Shown here: one piece after another, positions 47,599 to 55,626 of the stretch
Layout of the letters: each line of letters opens with the position of its first letter
Position numbering within the stretch: the first letter of the stretch is position 1
NCBI RefSeq assembly: GCF_900106785.1
Contig: NZ_LT629845.1
Location: 373,028 to 437,027, forward strand
Reading direction: 5' to 3'
Origin: Prevotellamassilia timonensis
Lineage (GTDB): Bacteria; Bacteroidota; Bacteroidia; Bacteroidales; Bacteroidaceae
Length of the DNA: 64,000 nucleotides
The notes under the pieces: generated by a model
The model's input: only the letters and a program-made list of their open reading frames with translations
What the model was told of the DNA's origin: nothing
Databases searched by the model: none
Made by a program: the position numbers and the translations under genes

Positions 47599-47748
47599 AG
47601 AAATGTGCTTTTGTAGTTGGGCAGATATTCAAAACAATGACGTGCAAGTTGTAATGATGCCATCATGGTTATGAGCATCTGCTGATATATTGTTCTTTTG
47701 CAAAGTTACACTATGTTTTGTAAAGAGAAAAGCGCGTGGCCAACAAAA

Positions 47749-47781
47749 AAGGCCGCATACCTATTAGAGGTACGCAGCCTT
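47749..47781 (-). terminator. Terminator of the rpmB-rpmG-DUF4295 operon
   Basis: An imperfect 14-bp stem around CTAAT is followed on the minus strand by CCTTTTTTG. It lies 67 bp past the DUF4295 stop. Confidence 0.85.
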
Positions 47782-47848
47782 GTGTATGATTTACGATAGC
47801 CTTTGTGTAGGCATCGCAAGAATCAATTAATTATTGCCGAACTTCAGA

Positions 47849-48007
47849 TTAGTTCTTGAAGAAGTCCTTAACAGCTTCGTTAGGAACCATCTGTTCGTCA
47901 AAGATATAAGCACCAGTCTTGGGGCTCTTTACCATCTTGATTACCTTGGTGTAAGAGCGTCCATCGGTCTTACCTTCTTGAAGTGTAGCGACTGTTTTCT
48001 TTGCCAT
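47849..48007 (-). CDS. DUF4295 small protein linked to ribosomal genes
   Basis: A 52-aa basic protein starting MAKKTVATLQEGKTDGRSYT and ending PNEAVKDFFKN. It is the DUF4295 family, found in Bacteroidetes directly downstream of the L28 and L33 genes and probably ribosome-associated. The same order holds here: the gene starts 13 bp after the L33 stop. It is shorter than 60 aa and easily missed. Confidence 0.92.
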   Translation of the reverse strand: MAKKTVATLQEGKTDGRSYTKVIKMVKSPKTGAYIFDEQMVPNEAVKDFFKN

Positions 48008-48020
48008 GGTTTACTGTGGT

Positions 48021-48212
48021 TTATTTGATTTCTTTGTGGATGGTCATTCTGCGAAGAATGGGGTTATACTTCTTCAACTCCAAACGTTCGGGAGTGTTTT
48101 TGCGGTTCTTCGTTGTGATGTAACGTGATGTTCCAGGAAGGCCGCTTTCTTTCATTTCAGTGCATTCGAGGATAACCTGAACGCGGTTGCCTTTAGCTTT
48201 CTTTCCAGCCAT
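48021..48212 (-). CDS. rpmG: 50S ribosomal protein L33
   Basis: A 63-aa protein with the L33 pattern [42 protein letters not shown]. It has no zinc-binding cysteine pairs (one Cys only), so it is a zinc-independent form. It is the middle gene of the rpmB-rpmG-DUF4295 operon, 14 bp from rpmB. Confidence 0.96.
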   Translation of the reverse strand: MAGKKAKGNRVQVILECTEMKESGLPGTSRYITTKNRKNTPERLELKKYNPILRRMTIHKEIK

Positions 48213-48226
48213 TTTATTCTACAATT

Positions 48227-48487
48227 TTAGCCGATTACTTTAATATTTTTCCAATCGCAATATCCCTTGGCTACGGCGCTGTTGAGAGCGGCGTCCAAGC
48301 CGACCTTGTTGATGAGGCGCAGACCAGCAGCGCTGATGCGGAGTGTGATCCAGCAGTCCTGTTCAACGTAGTAGAACTTCTTAGTGAACAAGTTTACATC
48401 AAACGAGCGCTTTGTGCGACGCTTCGAGTGAGAAACGTTGTTGCCAATCATGGCTTTCTTTCCTGTAATTTGACAAATCTTAGACAT
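48227..48487 (-). CDS. rpmB: 50S ribosomal protein L28
   Basis: An 86-aa protein with the L28 signature [33 protein letters not shown] and [20 protein letters not shown]. It is the first gene of a three-gene ribosomal operon with a consensus promoter about 160 bp upstream, leaving a leader of roughly 150 nt. Confidence 0.97.
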   Translation of the reverse strand: MSKICQITGKKAMIGNNVSHSKRRTKRSFDVNLFTKKFYYVEQDCWITLRISAAGLRLINKVGLDAALNSAVAKGYCDWKNIKVIG

Positions 48488-48644
48488 TGCTTTCGCTTTG
48501 TTTCTTTGTTGTTTGATTAGAAGTGTAGCGGTTTTCGGTATTTATTCTCCTATGACTGGGTTTCAGAATTTTGTTGTTGCGTAATCTTGGGGTGGTTTTT
48601 CTTACATTGACCAGTCAACGGACATACTATCCGCTTACGGGGTG

Positions 48645-48675
48645 CAAAGGTAGTAACTTTTTATTTAATGACAAA
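48645..48675 (-). promoter_or_regulatory. rpmB operon promoter, TTTG-N19-TACCTTTG
   Basis: On the minus strand TTTG (48675-48672) and TACCTTTG (48652-48645) are 19 bp apart, the exact consensus. It explains most of the 48488-48819 gap; I see no gene in the rest of that gap. Confidence 0.8.
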
Positions 48676-48819
48676 GCAAACGACTTATTTTTCAGTCATT
48701 TTGTGCCTAAGACAGACTTTGAATCGAATAAAAAGTCAATAACCATTGCCTTCATCTTTGTAGTTGAGACAAGTCCTGCCTTTTGGTCATCGTCAAGATT
48801 ACGAAACTTTACATTAGAG

Positions 48820-49518
48820 CTAATGGCAAACGTTCTTGTTATCTCGATAGGGGCATAACAGAAACAAGGTGGAATAGGTCGCTGCGGTTGGAGACGTTTT
48901 TATCACAGCCGCAATGGCATTGCCACAGGTGCTTGCACCGCCCGCTGTAGCTTGCACCCAACCGGCCACCATGCAGCGCAGCCAGCGCCCAAACACCATG
49001 CGCCACAGCGCATCGGTGCTCACCCGTTCGGCCAGTGGACCCACGCGGTCGGTGCCGTCCCACTGAGGCAGGGCCTGCAAATAAGCGCTGAAGGGGTGAT
49101 ACCGCGGCATGTAGGCCGACTCCACAATGCGGTCCACATCATTGTTCCACACCATGCAGCCCCGTTTGTGCAAGTCAATCACCATCGTGTTGCGCACCAG
49201 TTTGCTCACGGGCACAAACCCTTTGTCCGCCTGGTCGCGCCGTTGTGCTTCGGGTGTGCGGTCAAGCACATTATAGCGAATGTCGTACAGTTCGTCCATA
49301 AGACTGATGGCTTGTTCGGTCAGACCGCAGTTCGTGGTGCTGCCAGTTGTTTGCGGTGCGCAGTCAGTGTCGTTGCGCATGCGTTTTTTCCGCTGGGGTG
49401 TTACAGTGTTTTTACTTTGTGGTTCCAGGCTATGCGCGATAACATCTATCAGTTTGTCCACGCCACGTTTCACAATGGCATCAGCATAGCGCAGCATTCT
49501 GTTAAGCATTCGTTTCAT
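48820..49518 (-). pseudogene. Truncated VirE-type primase/helicase gene
   Basis: A frame of about 232 codons from the ATG at 49518 (MKRMLNRMLRYADAIVKRG). Residues from about 60 on resemble the start of the VirE/DUF3987-type P-loop domain of Bacteroidetes mobile elements: LMDELYDIRYNVLDRTPEAQ, YHPFSAYLQALPQWDGTDRVGPLAE, FGRWLRCMVAGWV and GNAIAAVI. Just where the Walker A loop (GKST) should follow, homology stops and the frame runs on for about 20 unrelated residues to a stop. The ATPase half is therefore missing and the protein cannot be functional as a helicase. Iteron element C lies 155 bp upstream of its start. Confidence 0.72.
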
Positions 49519-49672
49519 GGTAGTCAATACAATTTGGTTTGATATAAAAGTAAAGTGCTGCAAAGGTAACACTAAGGCATTGCACCCAACAAAAAAAGTG
49601 TACAATTTGTACACAAATATTTGCCCCATCGCCGTCATCCCTCATGTAAAAGAGAGTGCGTGCTTTTACTGC

Positions 49673-50022
49673 CATCTTACACTTTTTGTACGTAACAAGT
49701 TGATATACAGACGTTTCAAGAGTGTAAGATGATTCCAAAGTATCTTACACACCCTTGCACACATCTTACACACCTTACCCCGCAGCCTCGCAGTCAACAT
49801 GGACGTATGCAGTAGATAATACGGCACAAGGACGCAGAAAAATCAGTCGGAGCAACAGACTTTTCTGCTCCCCTATGCCGTGATACTGTTCTCCCGTGCT
49901 TGTGCCGTGTGGCAGCATATGGGTTGTGTAGGTTGTGTGTAGGTGGAATTTGTAGTATCTTACACTGAGTAAAGTGTTGACAATCAATGAGTTGTAACGT
50001 ATTAGTGTAAGATGTAAGATAC
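49673..50022. repeat. Inverted-repeat iteron element C (350 bp), upstream of the VirE remnant
   Basis: It has the same plan as elements A and B with a different iteron. CATCTTACACT and its mirror GTGTAAGATG recur six to seven times in both orientations. The AT-rich core is TAACAAGTTGATATACAG at 49693-49710 on the left and TTGACAATCAATGAGTT at 49977-49993 on the right, whose complement is AACTCATTGATTGTCAA. The centre has TCGGAGCAACAGAC (49847-49860) followed by a CTCCCC that can pair with GGAG. No credible coding frame. Confidence 0.85.
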
Positions 50023-50053
50023 TCGGTATGTAAGTTGTTGTAGTATGGTAAAA

Positions 50054-50671
50054 GTCACAAATGCAACATTTCCTGACTTCGTCAATGCGTCACCCAAATC
50101 GATTATAGCGGGCTGACAAGGTAGAATATGTCTTATTCTACATTGGGAGCAACGAGCCTTGTCCTTTGCTTTAAGGGCTGTTCGCCCTTGTGCCGCTTAC
50201 CGCGGGAGACATAAGAACATAAGCTACATAAGTAACATAAGGCTGACGCCGTGTTTTTTTACATAAGTTGAGGCTGGGCTTTCCGCCCAGCCTGTAAGAT
50301 ACATAAGGGCTGACGCCTGATAAAGAGAACGCTTTAATTGTGTTCCATTATGTTATCACGACAAACTACATTAGAGCCAATGACACGGCGCCAGCCTTAT
50401 GTCTCTTACAAGCAGGGCGGGCAGCCCTGCCTCAGCTTATGTAAAAAACCACGGCGTCAGCCTTATGTTACTTATGTAGCTTATGTACTTATGTCTTCGC
50501 GGTAAGCGGTACAAGGGCGAACAGCCCTTAAAAGAGCAAAACAAGGTCCGCTTCTTTGCTTGCGTCACCCTACGTCACCCAATTTAATTACGTAACTCGT
50601 TGATTTTCAATACGCACTATATAATGGCGCAAAAAAGTGATGAAGTCAGGAGTCACAAATGCAACTTTTTT
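50054..50671. repeat. Direct repeats flanking palindrome D
   Basis: GTCACAAATGCAAC followed by a T-rich run occurs at 50054-50067 and again at 50652-50665 in the same orientation. CCTGACTTCGTCA at the left (50072-50084) is mirrored by TGATGAAGTCAGG at the right (50638-50650). The palindrome may therefore be inserted in, or nested inside, an older element of the same family. Confidence 0.7.
50156..50546. repeat. Large palindrome D with ACATAAG iterons
   Basis: Two arms of about 160 bp (50156-50317 and 50388-50546) are inverted near-copies around a 70-nt spacer. Each arm holds four ACATAAG units spaced 8-9 bp, a fifth after a T-run, and two small hairpins: AAGGGC-loop-GCCCTT and GGCTGGGC-loop-GCCCAGCC (in the right arm GCAGGGC/GCCCTGC). 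The small hairpins have changed on both sides of their stems, so pairing is kept. Just outside the right arm are two GTCACCC repeats and the core TAACTCGTTGATTTTCAA (50593-50610) seen in elements A and C. Confidence 0.85.
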
Positions 50672-50717
50672 TGTCTTGATTCTTTTAGTGTAAACAAGCG
50701 AACGGACGCAAGCGACA

Positions 50718-50784
50718 AACGCTATCACTAAGCGTTAGCTCTAAGCGCTATCACCAAACGCTAGCTCTAAGCGCTAGCTCTAAT
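50718..50784. repeat. Short tandem repeats of AAGCGCTAGCTCT
   Basis: Imperfect 12-14 bp units (CTAAGCGTTAGCT, CTAAGCGCTATCAC, CAAACGCTAGCT, CTAAGCGCTAGCT) follow each other. Each holds the palindrome AGCGCT or a near form. Not coding. Confidence 0.75.
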
Positions 50785-50826
50785 GGGGGCGACTTTTGTG
50801 CAAGTTATGCCCTTGTTATAGCCAAA

Positions 50827-50892
50827 CAGAGCAGAAAGTTTGCAGTGCGCCTCTATTTTGTTGGGGCGCAAGTCTGTAAACTTTCTGCTCTG
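50827..50892 (-). terminator. Terminator downstream of the CinA-family gene
   Basis: CAGAGCAGAAAGTTT pairs with AAACTTTCTGCTCTG across a 32-nt loop that contains a second GCGCC/GGGCGC pairing. It lies 54 bp past the stop of the gene at 50946. Confidence 0.7.
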
Positions 50893-50945
50893 ATGTGACA
50901 ATGTATGATATAGAGTGTGAACGTCGTTCCCTTTACGACAGTTCT

Positions 50946-51467
50946 TTACTCGGCAGCATCTTCGGGTTTTTCCTCGCCCTTGATATAGTCGAGCAACATG
51001 TGCATGGCTGCGTTTGTGGCCGAGGCCAAGTTCTTGTCGCGGCCGTTGTCTTCTTCAATCATGCGCGTTTCAATGTGGTCGGCATTGCCAACTGCAATCC
51101 AAATTGTGCCAACAATGACGCCAGCTTTGCCGCCATCGGGGCCGCCAGGACCTGCATAGCCGCTAATGGCTACGGCATAGTCAGTGTTAAACAACTTGTT
51201 GGCGCCGATGACCATTTGGCGTACAACCTCCTCGCATACGGGAGTTTGCTCTTCAATCACTTTGGCGTCAACGCCCAGAATGTTCTCTTTTACTTCGTCA
51301 GCATAGCATACCAAGCCACCTTTGTAGTAGTTTGAACTGCCCGGCACTGCTGTAATAACGCTGGCAATGCGGCCGGCGGTGCAGCTTTCGGCTGTGGCAA
51401 GAGTCTTGCACTCACGCCACATAATTTCGTTGATTTCCTTGCTTACAAGTTTGAGGTCTAAATCCAT
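50946..51467 (-). CDS. pncC: CinA-family nicotinamide-nucleotide amidase (PncC)
   Basis: A 173-aa protein equal to the C-terminal domain of CinA: AESCTAGRIASVITAVPGSSNYYKGGLVCYADEVKENILGV, EEVVRQMVIGANKLFNTDYAVAISGYAGPGG, GTIWIAVG. This stand-alone form deamidates nicotinamide mononucleotide to nicotinate mononucleotide in NAD recycling. The N-terminal MoeA-like domain of full CinA is absent, as in E. coli PncC. It lies downstream of tsaD on the same strand, 98 bp apart. Confidence 0.92.
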   Translation of the reverse strand: MDLDLKLVSKEINEIMWRECKTLATAESCTAGRIASVITAVPGSSNYYKGGLVCYADEVKENILGVDAKVIEEQTPVCEEVVRQMVIGANKLFNTDYAVAISGYAGPGGPDGGKAGVIVGTIWIAVGNADHIETRMIEEDNGRDKNLASATNAAMHMLLDYIKGEEKPEDAAE

Positions 51468-51565
51468 TGTATGTCTTTTTAGCGGGTGGCCGTTTTGTTG
51501 TGTGTTGAGCCACCTCTAAGTTGTAATTTCGTATGATATGTATAATGTACGTGTGACAGCGTAGC

Positions 51566-52582
51566 TTAGAGCGTGGTGCGTGAGTAGGCCGGTTTGTCAA
51601 TCGGACAGAAGTCTTTGTCCTGATATTTGTAATGGCCTGTGATGGCAATCATGGCAGCGTTGTCCGTTGTGTATGAAAAGCGCGGTATGTAAATATGCCA
51701 TCCTTTTTCCTCGGCACGTTGCTTGAAGGCGTTGCGCAGTCCTGTGTTGGCCGATACACCACCCGACAGGGCTACATGGTTAATGCCGGTTTGTTTGACC
51801 GCCAGGTCCAACTTCTTCATCAATATGTCAACGATAGTGCGTTCAAGCGAGGCTGCCAAATCCTCTTTATGGTGTTCAATAAAGTCGGGGTCTTCCTTAA
51901 TCTGGTCGCGAAGGAAATACAGGAAAGATGTTTTCAGTCCCGAAAAACTATAGTCAAGTCCGGGTATGTGCGGCTTGGCAAATTTGTAGGCGTCGGGATT
52001 GCCCTGACGTGCGAGTTTGTCAATGATAGGTCCGCCAGGATAGCCAAATCCCATCACCTTGGAGCATTTATCCATTGCTTCGCCCGCAGCATCGTCAATA
52101 GTCTGTCCTAATATTTCGAGTTTGTTGTAGGCATTAACTTTGACTATTTGCGAGTTGCCACCGCTGACCAATAAACATAGGAAGGGGTAGGGAGGTACTT
52201 CGTGCACATCGTCTTTCGTTTGGATAAAATGAGCCAAAATGTGGCCTTGCAGGTGGTTGGCTTCGATCAAAGGTACGCCGAGTGCGGTAGCAAGTCCTTT
52301 GGCAAACGATACGCCCACAAGCAGCGACCCCATCAGGCCTGGGCCAAGTGTTACAGCCACAGCCGACAATTCCTCTTTGTCGACACCGGCTTGTTTCAGC
52401 GCTTGGTCAACAACGGGCACGATGTTTTGCTGGTGTGCGCGTGAGGCCAGTTCGGGCACCACGCCACCGTATGCCTTGTGCACAGCTTGACTTGCTGTGA
52501 CATTGCTCAGCAGAAAGCCATCGCGCATGACAGCCGCTGAAGTGTCGTCGCAACTCGATTCTATAGCAAGTATTGTAGTCAT
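51566..52582 (-). CDS. tsaD: tRNA N6-adenosine threonylcarbamoyltransferase
   Basis: A 338-aa protein that transfers the threonylcarbamoyl group to A37 of ANN-decoding tRNAs. ASKHA-fold motifs are complete: ILAIESSCDDTSAAV at the start, the metal ligands H110 and H114 in ANHLQGHILAH, LLVSGGNSQIV, and the C-terminal YTTDNAAMIAITG. Length is normal. Immediately upstream of its start is a MITE-like repeat (52608-52788). Partner genes tsaB, tsaC and tsaE are not in the window. Confidence 0.96.
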   Translation of the reverse strand: MTTILAIESSCDDTSAAVMRDGFLLSNVTASQAVHKAYGGVVPELASRAHQQNIVPVVDQALKQAGVDKEELSAVAVTLGPGLMGSLLVGVSFAKGLATALGVPLIEANHLQGHILAHFIQTKDDVHEVPPYPFLCLLVSGGNSQIVKVNAYNKLEILGQTIDDAAGEAMDKCSKVMGFGYPGGPIIDKLARQGNPDAYKFAKPHIPGLDYSFSGLKTSFLYFLRDQIKEDPDFIEHHKEDLAASLERTIVDILMKKLDLAVKQTGINHVALSGGVSANTGLRNAFKQRAEEKGWHIYIPRFSYTTDNAAMIAITGHYKYQDKDFCPIDKPAYSRTTL

Positions 52583-52607
52583 TCGTTGTATTCGTAAATG
52601 TATGTAA

Positions 52608-52788
52608 GTAGGTGTTCAAAATTATTTTATACAATCAGTAGGTGTCATTTTCACATTGAAAGCACATTCTCGAGGCGCATCTGTCCCCTTCGATCTCGGT
52701 CACATAGCCCGCTATGTTCCCTCACCCGAAGGAAACATCTGCGTCCCGATAATGCACTTTCAATGTAAAAATAATTTTGAACACCTAC
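52608..52788. repeat. MITE-like repeat, 181-bp copy upstream of tsaD
   Basis: The ends are inverted: GTAGGTGTTCAAAATTATTT at 52608 and AAATAATTTTGAACACCTAC at 52769-52788. Inside is a second inverted pair, TTTTCACATTGAAAGCA and TGCACTTTCAATGTAAA. It has no coding capacity. Related copies are at 44914-45001, 58527-58602 and 59155-59369. Confidence 0.9.
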
Positions 52789-53000
52789 TTGTGTTGTGTG
52801 ATGCAATCGGGATTGATGTAATCTGCAAAAATCCTGCAATTGTGTTGAAGCGTAGGCTGGTTTAGTTGCCCTGTTTATGGTAAAAAGGGTGTTGTGCTCA
52901 TTTCGTCGTAACTTTGTTTACACCAATTATAAGGGCGTTCATGCGACATAAAGCATAGTAGCTTGCTTGCACGCTAACCAACTTGTATGCGTCAACTAAA

Positions 53001-53858
53001 TTAGTAAGTCAGAACCTCCAATCCGTGTTCGGTCATCAAGAAGGTGTGTTCCCATTGTGCAGAGGGCAGTTCGTCCTCCGTCACGACCGTCCAGCCATCT
53101 TCTTCATCGATAAACACGTGCCAATCGCCCATGTTGATCATGGGTTCAATGGTAAACACCATGCCCGGTACGAGCAACATGCCATTGTGGTGTGTGTTGT
53201 AATGGTCAACCTCAGGGTCCTCGTGAAATTCTAATCCCACGCCGTGGCCGCACAGGTCTTTTACCACACTGAAGCCATTCTTTTTGGCATGCTTCTCAAT
53301 AGCCTTGCCGATGTCTCCTACAAAGCCCCATGGTTTTGCAGCTTCGGCACCAATTTCAAGGCATTCCTTTGTTACGCGCACCAACTTCTCCTTTTCGGGC
53401 GAAGTCTTGCCAATGATAAACATGCGCGAGGCGTCACTGTAGTAGCCGTCAAGAATTGTACTCACGTCAACGTTGATGATGTCGCCCTCTTCAAGTACCT
53501 CGAATTCAGACGGAATGCCGTGGCAAACCACCTCGTTGATGCTTGTACACACGCTTTTGGGAAAGCCCTCGTAGTTGAGTGGTGCGGGTATAGCGCCATG
53601 AGCCACGGTGTAGTCGTACACCAGCTTGTCAATGTCCTCAGTGCTCATGCCTGCATGAATTTCTTTTTCTACCAGGTCAAGCACGCCAGTGTTCACTTCG
53701 CAAGAGCGCTTTATGCCTTCTATTTGTTCAGGCGTTTTTATAAGTTTGCGCGTAGGTACGAGTTCACCGCGATTTTGGTAGCTCAGTATGCGTTTGTCGA
53801 AATCTGTAGGTTCTTGCCCCTTGGGCACATACCAATTTCTCTTAATTCTTTTCAACAT
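53001..53858 (-). CDS. map: Type I methionine aminopeptidase
   Basis: The start is the ATG at 53858 (MLKRIKRNWYVPKGQEPTDF); the frame is open to 53924, but that part covers the promoter. The 285-aa enzyme removes N-terminal methionine. The five metal ligands of the pita-bread fold can be placed in INVDVSTILDGYYSDASRMF (two Asp), GHGVGLEFHE (His), VFTIEPMI (Glu) and the C-terminal VVTEDELPSAQWEHT (Glu). The N-terminal extension of about 40 residues (YQNRGELVPTRKLIKTPEQ) is common in Bacteroidetes. Monocistronic. Confidence 0.95.
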   Translation of the reverse strand: MLKRIKRNWYVPKGQEPTDFDKRILSYQNRGELVPTRKLIKTPEQIEGIKRSCEVNTGVLDLVEKEIHAGMSTEDIDKLVYDYTVAHGAIPAPLNYEGFPKSVCTSINEVVCHGIPSEFEVLEEGDIINVDVSTILDGYYSDASRMFIIGKTSPEKEKLVRVTKECLEIGAEAAKPWGFVGDIGKAIEKHAKKNGFSVVKDLCGHGVGLEFHEDPEVDHYNTHHNGMLLVPGMVFTIEPMINMGDWHVFIDEEDGWTVVTEDELPSAQWEHTFLMTEHGLEVLTY

Positions 53859-53894
53859 GATAGTTTGTAATGTGGCGCTTAGCCACTTTTGGTG

Positions 53895-53925
53895 CAAAGT
53901 TAGTGCAAACCGAATGCCCTGCAAA
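53895..53925 (-). promoter_or_regulatory. map promoter, TTTG-N19-TAACTTTG
   Basis: On the minus strand TTTG (53925-53922) and TAACTTTG (53902-53895) are exactly 19 bp apart. It lies 36 bp upstream of the chosen start codon and argues against the longer frame. Confidence 0.82.
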
Positions 53926-53994
53926 GCGAAAAAATATTTTTTTTCGGTTTACAGGGCTGAGGTGCCGCCTAACTTGGCGTGAAAAGCTGGCTAC

Positions 53995-55623
53995 TTACTC
54001 ATAGCCGGAGTTTTGTTTGAGTTTCTTGTTCAAGTCCAAACATTTCTGCGGAATAGGGAATACGGTAGTAAAGCCAGTATTCTCATTGTCAATAGGGGTG
54101 CGCTGGTCGTATGCTTTTGTGTATTTGCCAAATCGAATGAGGTCTTGACGTCTCCAGCCTTCCCATACCAATTCTAAGAGTCGCTCTTTGAGAATGTTGT
54201 CCAAATTGGCTTCGACGTGAGGCATACCAACTCTATCTCTTACGGCATTAAGCTCTGCTGCACCGTTCTCGTTATTGCGTATTTTCGCCTCGGCTTCCAT
54301 CAACAAGGCGTCGGCATATCTGAAAAGCACAATGTCGTTGTCAACCTGCCTGCCATCTGAATAGGCGGTTCTGTCCACTTCGTATTTTCCGACACGTGCA
54401 CCAGCCGTTTGTTTATATGGGCTGTAACTGAGGTTTAGTTTCAGCTCCAGCGGCATGTACACCAAAGGCTTTCCGTTGTCCAGATATATCTTTTTGTTGT
54501 CAACGAACACCGTGTCTGCGTAGAAATTGATATGAAATCTGTTGTCAACATGGTTTGTGCCGTAGCCGAACGCTTTGACGGTAGAAACTGTTGCACTGGT
54601 GCCGTTCTCAGATGAACCGCCATAAGCTCCGCCATGCTTGTAGTGACGTGAGCGGAACAGATAATGATATTCGTTGAGGTAGAGGTTCTTGTCCAATGGA
54701 ATGGTGAAGATGTTCTCTTTGGAGTTTTCATTGTGCACGGCGAAGTTTGAGGCATAGTCACTTTCCAGTTCATAGCCTTCTTGTTTTAGTTGTTCGCAAT
54801 ACCAGATGCAGGTTTCCCAAGCGTTCTTCTTTTCACCATTGACAGTGAAGTAGATGTCCTTACCTTCTAATTGTTTGCCGTCAGTCCAGTTGTCATCGGT
54901 GTAAATCTCCGCATTAAGGGCAAGCTTTGCAAGAAGAAAGTTGACGACAGGGCGCGTGATGCGTCCGTAATAGTTGCCCTCCTTGTTGGAATGCTTGTCG
55001 GCAAGCAGTGGAGCCACATCTTGCAATTCGTCAATGATAAACTTGAATACCTCGCTTCTTTCGCTTTGCACCACATGTTTCAGCTCTACATCGTATGATG
55101 TCACAATAGGCACCCGTCCGAACATGTCCATTGCATAGTAGTAGAACAAAGCACGTACCGCCCTCACCTCTGCTGTGAAGTTTCTCGTTTGCTCTGCTGT
55201 GAGCTGACTCTTGTGACTGTCAATAACCGAGAGTGACTGGTTGGATAACACAATCACCTTGAACAGATATTTCCACACATTATATAAATAGACATCGTTG
55301 GCGCTCCACTTGTGCTGATACATATTCTCCCACAGGCCGCCGTCATACCAGTCGCCGCCACGTATTGGGTTCATCGCCTCGTCGGTTGTAAGCGTGTTGT
55401 AATCATATATGCCGCGGCAGGTGCCTTGAAGCCCTTCAGACTCTTGGTTGCTGCCGATATGGTTGTATAGTGAAGCCACGGCGTTTTTGTATATGTTGTC
55501 AGCATTATTGTAGATGGCCTCTTGGTCAAGTTGGTCCTTGGGATTTTCGTCCAAGCAACTGAAGAGGCATAGCGTTACTGACATTATGAATATGTAGCTG
55601 ATGTATCTTTTCATATTCTTCAT
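53995..55623 (-). CDS. SusD/RagB-family nutrient-binding lipoprotein
   Basis: A 542-aa surface lipoprotein with lipobox LFSC (acylated Cys about 23) followed by LDENPKDQL, the usual start of SusD mature proteins. The TPR-like SusD fold is seen in NIYKNAVASLYNHIG, FTAEVRAVRALFYYYAMDMFGRVPIVT, and the C-terminal FRYADALLMEAEAKIRNNENGAAELNAVRDRVGMP and RRQDLIRFGKYTKA. It binds the ligand above the SusC barrel. Its gene starts 3 bp after the susC stop, so the pair is coupled. No glycosidase, sensor or sulfatase gene is next to them, so the ligand cannot be guessed. Confidence 0.93.
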   Translation of the reverse strand: MKNMKRYISYIFIMSVTLCLFSCLDENPKDQLDQEAIYNNADNIYKNAVASLYNHIGSNQESEGLQGTCRGIYDYNTLTTDEAMNPIRGGDWYDGGLWENMYQHKWSANDVYLYNVWKYLFKVIVLSNQSLSVIDSHKSQLTAEQTRNFTAEVRAVRALFYYYAMDMFGRVPIVTSYDVELKHVVQSERSEVFKFIIDELQDVAPLLADKHSNKEGNYYGRITRPVVNFLLAKLALNAEIYTDDNWTDGKQLEGKDIYFTVNGEKKNAWETCIWYCEQLKQEGYELESDYASNFAVHNENSKENIFTIPLDKNLYLNEYHYLFRSRHYKHGGAYGGSSENGTSATVSTVKAFGYGTNHVDNRFHINFYADTVFVDNKKIYLDNGKPLVYMPLELKLNLSYSPYKQTAGARVGKYEVDRTAYSDGRQVDNDIVLFRYADALLMEAEAKIRNNENGAAELNAVRDRVGMPHVEANLDNILKERLLELVWEGWRRQDLIRFGKYTKAYDQRTPIDNENTGFTTVFPIPQKCLDLNKKLKQNSGYE

Positions 55624-55626
55624 TTC

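Noticed and set aside
49280-49542. Plus-strand open frames over the VirE remnant
   Set aside because: Antisense to a frame with recognisable VirE-type sequence; no independent support.
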